Source: Trissonchulus latispiculum (Eukaryota > Nematoda > Enoplea > Enoplida > Ironidae). Taken from it: 64,000 nt of DNA. Positions 53,991 through 64,000 of this stretch are shown here, one piece after another. A model generated the notes under the pieces. It saw nothing but the letters and a program-made list of their open reading frames with translations. It searched no databases and was not told the DNA's origin. Made by a program: the position numbers and the translations under genes. The DNA is taken from NCBI GenBank assembly GCA_030248195.1, contig JASAND010000808.1:1-64000 (forward strand), written 5' to 3'. Position 1 is the stretch's first letter, and each line of letters starts with the position of its first letter.

Positions 53991-54960
53991 ATGGCGGCAA
54001 GAGGGGGATACTACTCTTCTCACTCTTTAGTACCACCTCCTAAAAGCTTTTCTGGAAATCTAAGAAAGTTAAAGTTTTCTTTAGGGAATTGCAGGATTAT
54101 TGTGAGTATTACAACCATAATCAAAATAGGTCCCGTGCATTATTGGAAAGTTTGTTGACGGGAGCAGCTCGTTATTTCTGGGATCATGAGTTAACCGATG
54201 AGCAAAAATTCTTTGCCTATTGCAGAAATTAGCGAACTCTTTATTAATAGGTTTGGCCAAGTTCGTGAGGCTGAACTTACATGGCATAAGTTGGCTAATC
54301 TAAAACAGACATCTAGTGTCTCCGTTGAAACATTTGCAAGCAGTATCGAAAAGGCTGTTCACAAGGCATATCCAGAACCGTCCTTTACGGCCCCGCAAAG
54401 GGACGAAATTAAACTAAGATATTTCTGCAAGGCCTGCTTGAAGAAATATCGTACAGTTCTCCGGCACCGAGAACCCTCGACGTTTGCAGAAGCAGTATCA
54501 TTATCGAAAAAGGAGGAAAGTTATAACGGTGTCAGTAGTAGCACTTCGACTTCGAGCAGCTCATCCAGCTGTTCCAGTAGCGATTCTAGCAACACAGACA
54601 GTGGCAAGCAAAAACGGAATGCGAAACACAAAAAGTCAAAACATAAACAGAAACACGTTTCAAAGAAATCCACTAAACATGAACCAAACTTAAATACCGC
54701 TGCAGCATCTGTAGCACTGCTGCAAGACAATACCGCACATATAGAATCTAGTTTAGCACGTTTAAACAGCGGAAATTGAGGCTCTGAAGACAAAACATAA
54801 TTCTAGTACCATCATCTGTCAGTTTTGTCAAAAAGAATGCCACGACGCCCGTTCTTGCTATCAGGTTGTAGGTAGACCTCAAAGGGGTCGCGGGTACTCT
54901 GGGGGTCTAACCCATGGTAACGGGCGAGGACGTGGTCGCTACGCGACTACGGGAAACTAG
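53991..54960 (+). pseudogene. Gag of element 3, frameshifted
   Basis: ATG at 53991 begins a Gag-like sequence (PPPKSFSGN) that continues in a second frame (FFRELQDYCEYYNHN) and returns to the first at about 54200 (RFGQVREAELTWHKLANL). It passes through a Ser-rich and Lys-rich linker, then shifts again near 54775 to reach a CCHC knuckle (CQFCQKECHDARSC, 54817-54858) and an RG-rich tail ending at a stop near 54958. At least three frameshifts disable it. Confidence 0.8.
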
Positions 54961-55082
54961 CAACTCCCTTCTGTGGTGGGGAATCCAGGAGGAAAAGCTA
55001 CTATTCTAATTTTATTCCCCAAAATTATGTTATTCAACCTACTTGTCAATCTCTTACTTGGAATAGTTCAAAGCAACTGAAT

Positions 55083-57644
55083 ATGAACGATACAAATTTA
55101 GATGAATCTTCATTTACTTTAATTTCGCAAATTAGCGGTTCGAACCTGTACTCTGTAAATTGCTCATTTTTTGAAACACCAGCCGAAGTAGTAATTGATT
55201 CGGGGTCTGGTGTTAATACTGTTTCTTCTGAGTTTTTTGCAAAATTAAAGCTTGTTGCCGATCCGGAAAATTTTGCACTGATCGAAGGAGGTGCTAATAA
55301 AAAGTTGGTTTCGTTTTCTAAAGAGCAGTTAAATGTGATAGGAGCAGTTAGTTTACCTTTCACATTGGGGAGCACGACTTTCAAATCAATCTTTTACATT
55401 GTCAGGGACGCACCCGTTGACTGTTTGTTAGGTCTAGAGTTTTTACGTTTTACCAATATAAATCTGATCGAGGAAGTTTTAAGTGTAGGAAAGGAAAGAA
55501 TACCAATTTCATCCTTTGGATCTTTCCGAACCTCCGGTCCAGTGACCGTCGTGATTCCAAGCGACACAATTATACCACCAAGAACGGAAATGGTGCTTCC
55601 TGCGTTGCTGATGGGTAGTCCTGTGAGTGTTTGTGAGAAAATTTTTGAGCCCGTACCACTCTCCTCTGGACAGGACCAACACTTAGCAGCAAAGGTTCTG
55701 TTAGCCAGGGCATTGGTAGTTCCAGAAAATGGACATATTCCAGTAAAAATTGCAAACTTTTCGAATGAGAAATTTGTACTCAAATTTGGGATTCTATTAG
55801 GTCATTTAGATCAGATAGCCGGTGACATTTTGCCGTTCAACCTTTCGCCGAATGAGGCGACCCGATACTCGTTTGGCCCAGTACTGGGATTAACTACTGC
55901 CGAGGACAATGCAGAGAAAGTGTTAGTGCTTCCAAAAGGAGTTACGCTGGAGTCTAGTAATTTAACTGCCAACGAAAAATCTCGGCTGGCAGATTTGTTA
56001 TCTGCCAATGCCTCACTGTTTTCAGTGGGAGATCACGATATAGGGAGAACCACATTGGTAAAGCACGTCATAGACGTGCAAGGCAACGCTCCTATCTCTG
56101 AAAGGCCTTACAGAGAACCTCTGGCTAGGCAGGACGAGGTTGGAGAACATGTGCGCGATCTTAAAGAGCGTGGGGTTATTAGGGAGTCAAACTCCCCTTG
56201 GAGTAGTCCGATTGTTATAGTTCCTAAGAAAGATGGTACCGAACGGTTTTGCATCGATTTTAGAGATTTAAATTCGATTACCCGGAAGTACACCTATCCT
56301 CTTCCAAGGGTTGATGACTTGCTAAACAGAGCCGGTGGTAGCAAATACTTTAGCCCTATGAATCTTGCAAGTGGGTACTGCCAGATCGAAATGGCGGAGG
56401 AAGATAAATGCAAAACAGCATTCGTATCTTCCCAGGGTTTGTACGAATGGAATGTTATGCCATTTGGACTGACAAACGCTCCAGCTACGTTTCAAAGATT
56501 GATGAACGTTGTTCTTAGCGGGTTGCAATGGGAGTTTTGTTTAGTATATCTGGATGGCATTATAGTGTTCTCGCAAACATTTGACGAACATTTATGCCAC
56601 TTGCAAACGGTTTTTGATAGGTTAAGACAGTCAAATTTGAAGCTGAAGGGCAAGAAATGTCATTTCGGCAGGGCCTCTGTTCCTTATTTGGGTCATATAG
56701 TTTCGGCAGAAGGGATCAGCGTTGATCCGGGGAAAGTTGAAGCGGTTCGTAAAATACCAATTCCTTCCAGCCTTACGGAAGTGGAAAGCTTTCTACGCAT
56801 GGCGTCCTACTATAGGAAGTTCGTTCCAAATTTCGCAAATATTGCACACCCTCTCACCTTGCTGACTCGCAAAGGAAAACCTTTTGTGTGGTTTGAGTAG
56901 TGTCAAGAAGCCTTTGAAAGGCTCAAGCTCAAGCTTTCCACAGCCCCGATCTTATCCATGCCGGTGCCGTCACTGCCTTTCATTGTTCACACCGACGCAA
57001 GCAATATCGGTGTAGGATCTGTGCTATCTCAAACTATAAACGGTTCCGAAAGAGTGATAGCATATCACAGCAGACAGCTCAATGGAGCTGAGTCGAGGTA
57101 TCCTACAATTGAAAAAGAATGTCTGTCAATTGTCGACGCCCTTAAAACTTTTCGCCCTTACCTTTATAGTCAATCATTTACCATTTTTACGGATCACAAT
57201 CCGCTGGTGTGGTTAAACAAAATGAAAAATACTTCCAACAAGCTTTCCGGTTGGGCGATTCTTATACAAGAATACAAATTTTCCATTAAGTACCGACCTG
57301 GCTAAAAGAATGGAAATGCCGATGGGTTGTCCCGTTTGTTTTCCAAGACTTGCGCTTCTGTGGGAGTGAAAACTGAAACATTGCCAATATGGTCTAAGAT
57401 GGCTTTCCTTTATTTTCCGAAAACGCTGTATAGCTTAGTCTTAAGATCAAATGTACTGTGCCCATCGAAGCCATCCAGTACCGCCAAAGGACACTTGACA
57501 GGGTTAATTCAGGCCGAAATTCCAAATTCAATTACCTATGAGGCAGTTCTAAATGCTCAAAAGAAAGATCCGTATTGTCGTTCCATCAAAAGCAGTCTTT
57601 TTTGTGGAACTACGCCACCGAAAGGCACGCAGCTAGGGAGATAG
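55083..57644 (+). pseudogene. Protease-RT-RNase H of element 3, with stops and altered active site
   Basis: A protease (VVIDSGSGVNTVS, then DCLLGLEFLRF) precedes RT and RNase H (HTDAS, FTDHNPLVWL). The RT motif A is FSPMNLASGY, with Asn where the catalytic Asp is normally found (56361-56363). The YxDD box is YLDG (56547-56558). In-frame stops follow at 56898 (TAG) and 57303 (TAA, in a position normally Lys). The first 605 codons are open. With two catalytic carboxylates lost, the RT cannot be active. Confidence 0.9.
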
Positions 57645-57702
57645 TATCAAAAATAATCTGCTATATATTACTAGTCGTCGAAAGAATAAACATCGGCTTG
57701 TA

Positions 57703-58767
57703 GTGCCTTCGGAACTCAAGCTTAAAACCCTTGATCAAGTGCACGATCAACCCGCTGCTGGCCATTTAGGCTATTTCAAAACATTGGGCCGAGCACAGCA
57801 ACTTTACTACTGGCCGGAAATGGGCCGTGACATCAAAAACTATGTCAAAAGTTGCATTAAATGCCAAAAGTTCAAGGATATGGATCCTTGCCACAAAGTG
57901 CCCCTGCAGTCAATAGCAGTGAGCAAACCTTTTGAGCTATTGTGTGTAGATGTCGTGGGTCCACTTAAGCGAACACGTCGAGGCAACCGATACCTGCTTG
58001 TATTTCTGGATCATTTTACAAAATGGCCAGAAGTTTTCGCAGTAGCTTCGGTAAGTGCAGATGTAGTCGCGCAGAAATTAGTAGATGAGATTATTTGTCG
58101 ACATGGGATCCCTAAAAATTTATTGTCTGATCAAGGTACTAATTTCTGTTCAAGCTTAATTAAAGAAGTGTCAAGAATTCTTGGCATTAAGAAGAAGCGC
58201 ACTACTACCTACCATCCTCAAGGTAACGGTCTAGTTGAGCGCTATAATTGCAACCTAATTAACACACTCTCAAAATACGTTTCCGATGCAGGGAAGGATT
58301 GGGATATCCACCTTCCATTTGCATTATTCGCTCACAGAACAGCTGTACATGCATCTACCGGGTATACGACATTTGAGTTATTGTACGGGCGTCAAGCTAG
58401 TATACCCCTGCAAATAGATCCGCCTACGGTTGAAAGGGCTCAAAGTAAATTTCAATACGTGCAAAATTTATACAAAAGTTTAGAACACATGCATAAATTG
58501 GCTCAGGACAATACTAAACACAGACAGCTGAAACAAAAAATGCAATACGACTCGAAAACTAAAACTAAAACATTCGCTCCAGGTGACTTGGTTTGGGTAT
58601 CGCGTGTGCCTAAACCAAAGAAACTATTACCGAAGTGGTCCGGTCCCTATGTGGTAGTAAAACAAAAATCTCCTGTCCTTTACGTTGTAAAAATGCCACC
58701 CCATCGTGCCATTACCGTCCATGCGAACCGACTCAAAAGCTATCAATTTTACCTTGAGCCGTGGTAA
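57703..58767 (+). CDS. Integrase of element 3 (open remnant)
   Basis: Open for 354 codons, but shifted from the RNase H frame after several stops at 57644-57700. It has the zinc segment (GHLGYFKTLGRAQQLYYW, CIKCQKF), the D, D, E triad in VDVVGP, LSDQGTNF and LVERYN, and a GPY module (KWSGPYVVV). All integrase catalytic residues are intact even though the RT is dead. It ends at TGG TAA, and 714 bp without a gene follow. Confidence 0.9.
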   Translation: MPSELKLKTLDQVHDQPAAGHLGYFKTLGRAQQLYYWPEMGRDIKNYVKSCIKCQKFKDMDPCHKVPLQSIAVSKPFELLCVDVVGPLKRTRRGNRYLLVFLDHFTKWPEVFAVASVSADVVAQKLVDEIICRHGIPKNLLSDQGTNFCSSLIKEVSRILGIKKKRTTTYHPQGNGLVERYNCNLINTLSKYVSDAGKDWDIHLPFALFAHRTAVHASTGYTTFELLYGRQASIPLQIDPPTVERAQSKFQYVQNLYKSLEHMHKLAQDNTKHRQLKQKMQYDSKTKTKTFAPGDLVWVSRVPKPKKLLPKWSGPYVVVKQKSPVLYVVKMPPHRAITVHANRLKSYQFYLEPW

Positions 58768-59481
58768 TAGCTGTCTGTCAGCGCGAGCTCGCATGCTCTT
58801 TGTAGCCGTTGGCAACTGAAACTGTTACCTGGTGTCACTAGCCTTTGTTGAAACTTCCTAAATTCGCCATTTGTAGATACATTTAAACGTAAAATTCGAT
58901 GAATATGTAAAGTGTAGCGCGTTGTAAGCTGCCTGATCGGCGCGGGCACCCATGCTCTCTATAGTCGCTGCTAAGGCATCTTACCACACTCTACACGGGT
59001 TTTTCCATTGGTGTAAAACGTTTTGGTTGCAAAACTGTGGTCGAATACTCAAATGATTATTGCGAGCTCGTTTGCTCTTTAGAGTCAACAATGATTTGTT
59101 TTAAGCTCACAGCAAAAACATCATTCCTTTTCTTGGAAGAGGTTCGCCATTTTCCAACATATTCTTACTCAACGGAAATGGCATTGGGGCCCTTGGCTAT
59201 GCTTTCTCTTCGTTGGAGCAAGCATATACTTATTGCAAATGTTTCATTACTGGGAATCTTCGGGTAGCCAACGCCATCAAGGATACCGCCGATCCTTTTG
59301 CATGCAAACGCCTCGCGAAAGCGAGAAATCTGACACATTTTCAGCAAAACAAATGGAATCTAATGAAATTTTTTATTATGGAGGGCTCATATTCAACAAA
59401 TTTGTGTTAGATCAAGAAATGCTACATATTTATTATTTATATGGTGGTAACCTTTATTTATAGGTTTGCTTTAGTTTATGG
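58768..59481. other. 3' region of element 3
   Basis: Non-coding. A loose repeat of the form GCGCGAGCTCGCATGCTCT occurs near 58780, 58940 and 59060. Most of the 3' LTR seems to be missing or unrecognisably replaced. Confidence 0.4.
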
Positions 59482-59543
59482 TTAACAATTCTGCCACAAG
59501 CCAGGCGATAATCTTCTGTATAGTCTGTCCGGAGACTCCTATA
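59482..59543 (+). repeat. 3' LTR remnant of element 3 (62 bp)
   Basis: Identical to 53650-53711, starting TTAACAATTCTGCCAC and ending CTCCTATA. The sequence to its left does not match the 5' LTR. Confidence 0.85.
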
Positions 59544-60136
59544 GATATAGAACGTCATTTTCAAGAATAAATGTAGCCGACTCGGCGGCGATTCGGCGAG
59601 CTAGGATGTCATTCGTCGGCACGACTCCATGCTGCAGATAAGCGATCAAATCAGCAAAATCGGGGTCCGCCTTCTGCGCTTGCGAAAACGAGGTATTGAT
59701 GGTCAGGGCTACTAATCCAATTTGGTTTCGAGACAGCGCATCAACGTTAGCATGTTTCTTTCCACTGCGATGTAGTATGACAGGTTTATATACTGCCAAC
59801 TTCAGTGCCCATCGGCGCAACCGTTCCGATTCATGTTCCTTTTCGAGCAACCACTTAAGCGCGCTATGGTCAGTCACGATGGTCACAGGAAAGCCATAAA
59901 CGTAGTGATGAAATTTCTTCACGGCCCAAACGACAGCGAGTGCTTCCAGCTCAGTGATAGTATAGTTACGCTCACTCTTCTGCATCACGCGACTAATGTA
60001 CGTTAGAGGTCGCTCCTGTCCGTCCTTGGCTTGGGAGAGGATAGCTCCAATTCGAATTCGCGATGCATCAGTATGAATCAAGAACGGCAATGACGTATCA
60101 GGATACTGCAGCACAGGGGCTGAGCATAGAGCTGCC
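59544..60136 (-). pseudogene. RNase H and connection of element 2
   Basis: RNase H motifs appear in order: FLIHTDAS, TELEALAVVWAV and VTDHSALKWL, then GKKHANVDALSR. The stretch is open. It is bounded on the left by element 3 and on the right by a TTAA-flanked element. Both interruptions fall inside one ancestral pol gene whose other parts are at 61379-61925 and 52281-53516. Confidence 0.88.
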
Positions 60137-60140
60137 TTAA

Positions 60141-61374
60141 GGGGGGTCCATCGTGAACAATTTTTAGAGCACGGATTTCGCTCATTTTCACACATAATCT
60201 AGCCATATATGTCGTACATTTCAAGTTTAAATTTTGAGTTGTTTCGTTCAGTTCTCTGTAAGTTATGAGCCATTCATTGTGTATCATTTGAATATCAGCG
60301 AAAATGAGGGTGCTGCAGAAAATTGAAGCAAGTTTGCGCAAATCAACTGCATATATTTAGTTTATTTTGTTATGCACATTTAAAAACAATTAATAAAAAC
60401 ATTTTCGAACAGCCAGATAAGTATGATCAGAAGCTTTCTTAAATGATTTTCCGATGAAACAATGCCCCTGTTCCCCCCGATGTAATGACATATTTAAGAG
60501 CGCTTAACTTAAAATAGAAGCATTTCCGAGCCATAGTTCTATGAGAAGAATTGATCCCTGCACTAAGAGCTTTCGATTGATATATAATATGCCATATTTT
60601 GAAAATTTTGAAAAATCGCTGTTTTGTGAATTTTGGGGTCTGAGGTTCCCCATTGGCGCACTGAGAAGTACTGGGCACAGCTGTCGGCATAATTCATGCA
60701 ACAAATTGATTCTAAGGCATGAATAAATATGCTGAAATGCAAAAAATGCGATTTCGCAATATAGCTTGGTCGTAAAATGCCTATCTTTCGAAAAAAACAA
60801 CAATTTTCGCAATTTTTCAGAAAAAACTAATTTCTGCGCCAAAAAAATCTCGACACTGGCAAAAGATTCGAAGTAACATTTGGTATCGTTCGAAAGCTTT
60901 ATACATATACTGTGTCAGTGTGGAATTAGAATTTTTAGTTATGATTTCTATTTTTCATATGCAGTCAAACTTAGTGACCCCCATTTTTGGTCACCAAAAA
61001 CGACAGGTTTTTGCGATTTTCGGCAGTTCGCTAATTTCAAAAATTCATTAAAATTTTTGAATGCCTTATTAAAAATTCTAATTCCACAATGACACAGTAT
61101 CTGTTTAGAGGTTTAAATCGATACCAAATGTTACCCGGTATCTTACACCGGTTTAGAGATTTTTTTGGCGCAGAATTATAATCGACACTTTTTCGATTTC
61201 CTATGTTTAACACATGCATACCTCTACTTTGAGGTGAATTTTCTCAACAACCGTAAGAGATCCAACTTCAATTTTATAAACTCGTTAAAATATCCCACTT
61301 GGACAATTAAATATGTGAAAATGAGAAAAATCTGAGATGGTCGAAAAAATGACTCTAAAGTGGACCCTCCCCCC
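60141..61374. mobile_element. TTAA-flanked G-rich-ended element (1.2 kb) inside element 2 RT-RNase H
   Basis: TTAA on both sides (60137-60140, 61375-61378). Ends read TTAAGGGGGGTCCA and, from the right, TTAAGGGGGGAGGGTCCA. The arms are distantly related to the MITEs at 42154 and 46913 (CTCAACAACCGTAAGAG, AAACTCGTTAAAATAT). No transposase frame. It interrupts the pol sequence CQDAFDKLK / AALCSAP cleanly, so its borders are well defined. TTAA preference suggests piggyBac, but the G-rich termini are atypical. Confidence 0.78.
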
Positions 61375-61378
61375 TTAA

Positions 61379-61925
61379 GTTTGTCGAAAGCATCCTGACA
61401 GGTGGAAGTTCATGAGAATACCGCTTTTTTCCCAGTTAGTTGATGAAGCGGTGCTGCAATCGTTGCAAACCCGAGAATGAACCGTCGATAGTAACTGGCG
61501 AGGCCCAAAAACTCGCGAACATTGGTTGGAGTCTTTGGTACGGGAAACGAAGAGATTGCCTGTAACTTCTCCGGATCCGCTTCAATTCCGGCTGCGGACA
61601 CCACATTTCCCAGGAATTTTACTTTGTTTTTAGCGAACGTACACTTCCGAGGCTTTACCTTCAAGTTCGCGTCTTGCAAACACTGGAACACTTGTTGGAG
61701 AGCTGTTAAGTGGTGGTTGTTAACGTTGTCGAGAACACAATGACATCGCCGATATAGACAAGACAGCTTTGCCAGGTTAGTTGAGCAAGTACCATGTCCA
61801 TGAGCCGTTGGAATCTGGAAGGAGCGTTGGTGAGACCCATCGGCATGACGTTATATTCAAACAGGCCAATGTGAGTTGTGAAGGCTGTTTTCTCTCTGGC
61901 ATCCTCCGTAAGCGGGACCTAATAG
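61379..61925 (-). pseudogene. Reverse transcriptase part of element 2
   Basis: Minus-strand RT pieces: VPLTEDAREKTAF, FEYNVMPMGLTNAPSRFQ, YIGDVIVFS in place of YxDD, and the thumb region KCTFAKNKVKFLG to FLGLASYYRRFI. The catalytic box is damaged (Gly for Asp). Frameshifts lie near 61700 and 61920, and a stop replaces Trp at about 61409. Upstream of 61925 RT similarity stops. Confidence 0.82.
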
Positions 61926-62133
61926 AATCACATTTCCAGAACAGAACACCATCGGAAGGGAACGCGCTGACCAACAGTCTGATGGGACGTCGCCAAATTC
62001 GTTGACAGAACGACAAACGATTCATTAGTGCGTATAAGCAAACCGCTAGTAGTCACCCGAAGATCCGTTTCATTCGCAGAGCTCGTAGCTGAACATTGGA
62101 GCAATGGTCTTACGCCATAATCTAATGTTCTAA

Positions 62134-62460
62134 TGAGCGTACCAGGCAGTGGGTCAGAACAGTCTCACAGTAATTTCAAGCGCAGCAACTGCCCAGAGTC
62201 AGCGAATACCAACACTGAAAGCAGTGAAGAGGTTCTGATCAAGAAGTCTTTGCACCAGGTCACACGGAATCTGGAGAGGCTACACTATTTATACCGCTCG
62301 ATTCCACACTGTCGGTGTTTACCCAGAATGAGATAACTATTAGTGGAATTTGGTTTCCATACCCGATTTGGGCCATTCTCTACTTTGGTCTGCTCAGTAT
62401 GGTCGTTATCAATCCTGATGGCAAAACACAAGCAGCCTGGATTCGAGCTCCTGAGCATGA
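62134..62460 (+). repeat. Inverted partial copy of the 63.4-63.7 kb ORF region
   Basis: Closely matches the reverse complement of about 63370-63690: GSGSEQSHSNFK, NCPESANTNTES and GIWFPYPIWAILYFGLLSMV appear on both strands. The copy carries frameshifts. Together they make a ~1.5-kb palindromic arrangement. Confidence 0.8.
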
Positions 62461-62477
62461 CGGTGAGGTAGGCGGGA

Positions 62478-63263
62478 TCAAGGGTAGGCGACTTGAAGTT
62501 GTGGCACACTTTGGAGCAGGATACGCATGAAGCGCAAAGTGTCTTTAGGGGACAGAACAATCCCATTGTGGTTGTTCAGATACTGAGGGTAGGAATCTAA
62601 AGGCGTCATGGAGATCCGAGATACAGTTGGAAAATGGTGGAGCACGTGGCGGAGTACATCGCGAGCGTCCGACACCACGTGACTCAAGGAATCCAATCGA
62701 GGTGCCGCCTCACAAATATATACCGGAACTTGAAACCTGGTGGTGACTATTTCCAGGACCTTATTATAACGATTCTGCAATTCGCGGCGGTTCTGACAGT
62801 TAGTCAGGTCATCGACGCCCAGGAGTAGCAGAATCAGGAATGATTGAGTTGGGAAGTTGGGAAGCTGGAAGTTGGGATTGATCAATCGTGACAGGATGGC
62901 AGCCGCAGACCTTCCTGGTAAGATGTGGTCTAGCTCCAGACGTGGCACCTTCTTTACGTGGGCTCGTTTATTCAGAAATCGGATAAGTCCTGCTAGTCCA
63001 GTGTCGCAGACAATAAGAATGTTTTCTGCACTATGTCCCTTACATGGTAGACTGGCCAATGCCCGATTAGTTTCTGATGGTAAGTTTCCGGTAGCGCAAT
63101 ACTCACTGTATGCGCGCTCGATTAGTCGCAACTCATCGGTTAGGTGACACTCTGGGTGTGGTTCATGGTGAACCTCGGTAAAACTCGTGTCAAGGTACTG
63201 CTTAGTAGACGTGGGGTAGCGCTCAATCAATTCACGCAGTACTAATTTAATCGCGGGAAGCAT
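62478..63263 (-). CDS. SGNH/GDSL-hydrolase-like ORF next to a retroelement
   Basis: 261 codons. The pattern fits an SGNH hydrolase: a block-I-like strand (NILIVCDTGLAGLI, with CDT where GDS is usual), a later LILLLLGVDDLTN (GxND-like), RFQVPVYICEAAPRL, and a C-terminal NNHNGIVLSPKDTLRFM (DxxH-like region). The usual catalytic Ser position holds Thr, so activity is doubtful. SGNH domains are known as accessory parts of some retrotransposon ORFs. The frame connects to the ORF at 63287 through a one-base register change at a six-A run (about 63299), so the two may be one broken gene. Confidence 0.5.
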   Translation of the reverse strand: MLPAIKLVLRELIERYPTSTKQYLDTSFTEVHHEPHPECHLTDELRLIERAYSEYCATGNLPSETNRALASLPCKGHSAENILIVCDTGLAGLIRFLNKRAHVKKVPRLELDHILPGRSAAAILSRLINPNFQLPNFPTQSFLILLLLGVDDLTNCQNRRELQNRYNKVLEIVTTRFQVPVYICEAAPRLDSLSHVVSDARDVLRHVLHHFPTVSRISMTPLDSYPQYLNNHNGIVLSPKDTLRFMRILLQSVPQLQVAYP

Positions 63264-63286
63264 TTCCTGCGCATAGTCAGCAATCG

Positions 63287-63964
63287 TTAGGGAGTGACGG
63301 TTTTTTCAGCTAGGTACTTGGTCGCCGCTTCGGTCAGGTTGCCCGCATATGTGCGCATAAGAATCCAGGCTGCTTGTGTTTTGCCACCAGGATTGGTAAC
63401 GACCATACTGAGCAGACCAAAGTAGAGAATGGCCCAAATCGGGTATGGAAACCAAATTCCACTAATGGTTACCTCATTCTTCGTAAACACCGACAGTGTG
63501 GAATCGAGCGGTATAAATAGTGTAGCCTCTACAGATTCCGTGTGACCTGGTGCAAAGACTTCTTGATCAGAAACCCCTTCACCGCTTTCTGTGTTGGTAT
63601 TCGCTGACTCTGGGCAGTTGCTGAGCTTGAAGTTACTGTGAGACTGTTCTGACCCACTGTCTGGTACGCTCTTTAGATCGTACGTACTAGCTTCAGAAGA
63701 CGGCGAGGCTGCAGAGGGAATTCCTGACCATGGCTCCTCATTCGGGGAAGATCGAACAGAGGGCTCTTGTGATGCTGGATTCTGTTCCATTTCCTGGATT
63801 TCCTCGGTTTCGCTGATACTTGTCTGGTTATTTGGTCGCACTGTTAATGGAATAGCTGTATTCGATTGCTGCGGTTCGGTGACGTAGTCCTGGACATAAC
63901 ACAGATCGAAAATGGGTGTCAGGTCAATCTCCGGAAAGTGGACATGGTATGTGGAGATCCCCAA
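63287..63964 (-). CDS. Unrecognised ORF with hydrophobic segment, probably joined to the SGNH-like ORF
   Basis: 225 codons, running near the window edge, so possibly longer. It has a low-complexity Ser/Glu/Pro-rich N-terminal half, then a hydrophobic stretch (YPIWAILYFGLLSMVV) that could span a membrane, then a helical part (NLTEAATKYLAEK). The next ORF on the same strand continues the protein pattern in the -1 register. No family was recognised. Confidence 0.45.
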   Translation of the reverse strand: MGISTYHVHFPEIDLTPIFDLCYVQDYVTEPQQSNTAIPLTVRPNNQTSISETEEIQEMEQNPASQEPSVRSSPNEEPWSGIPSAASPSSEASTYDLKSVPDSGSEQSHSNFKLSNCPESANTNTESGEGVSDQEVFAPGHTESVEATLFIPLDSTLSVFTKNEVTISGIWFPYPIWAILYFGLLSMVVTNPGGKTQAAWILMRTYAGNLTEAATKYLAEKTVTP

Positions 63965-64000
63965 CGGACCACTTCTACGGTGGGTGAACTGAACCTGGGT

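Larger units (their letters stand above)
53517..59543 (+). mobile_element. Plus-strand Ty3/gypsy element 3 inserted into element 2
   Basis: Gag, PR-RT-RNaseH and integrase lie in order on the plus strand. The ends carry an identical 62-bp sequence (53650-53711, 59482-59543) that is the LTR end. Only that part of the 3' LTR remains. The minus-strand element's pol continues directly on both sides when this segment and one TATA are ignored, which places the boundaries. TATA at both junctions may be the target duplication or partly LTR sequence. Confidence 0.85.

Overview
The window is eukaryotic, from a repeat-rich invertebrate animal genome. The support is two spliced host genes with GT-AG introns, several LTR retrotransposons, DNA-transposon relics and large satellite-like arrays. 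A TAB2/TAB3-type signalling adaptor argues for Metazoa. The sequence does not fix the phylum; an early-branching or other marine invertebrate is only a guess.

Layout. 1-2037: AT-rich DNA with a duplicated hairpin unit and a reverse-transcriptase-like scrap. 2038-14573: a young 12.5-kb Ty3/gypsy-type element on the minus strand with near-identical LTRs and a tRNA-Gln-type primer site. Its order is unusual: Gag and an envelope-like glycoprotein share one open frame, Pol follows in the -1 frame, and two unrecognised ORFs lie between pol and the 3' LTR. 14574-19200: dispersed repeats and G/C homopolymer-rich DNA. 19273-34532: a seven-exon gene on the plus strand encoding a TAB2/TAB3-like protein (CUE, low-complexity middle, coiled coil, NZF zinc finger). 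Its 10.3-kb first intron holds a direct duplication, two nested foldback structures and a 145-bp satellite rich in palindromes. 34.7-43.1 kb: intergenic DNA with hAT-like and TTAA-flanked elements. 43194-46890: a four-exon gene with the features of the meiotic recombination factor REC114. 46.9-51.2 kb: more repeats.

51.4-62.1 kb is a nested wreck. A minus-strand Ty3/gypsy element (RT, RNase H, integrase, and downstream a broken NADAR domain) is split by a plus-strand Ty3/gypsy element (53517-59543), and separately by a 1.2-kb TTAA-flanked element (60141-61374). 62.1-64 kb carries two minus-strand ORFs, one resembling an SGNH/GDSL hydrolase, with an inverted partial copy beside them.

The host genes are unrelated in function: TAB2/3 proteins link K63-linked ubiquitin to TAK1 kinase, and REC114 acts with MEI4 in meiotic double-strand-break formation. 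Most of the unexplained material is in mobile DNA: the gag-env/pol element with its extra ORFs, the retroelement-linked NADAR and SGNH-like modules, and a foldback family whose internal repeats and end hairpin share copy-specific variants.
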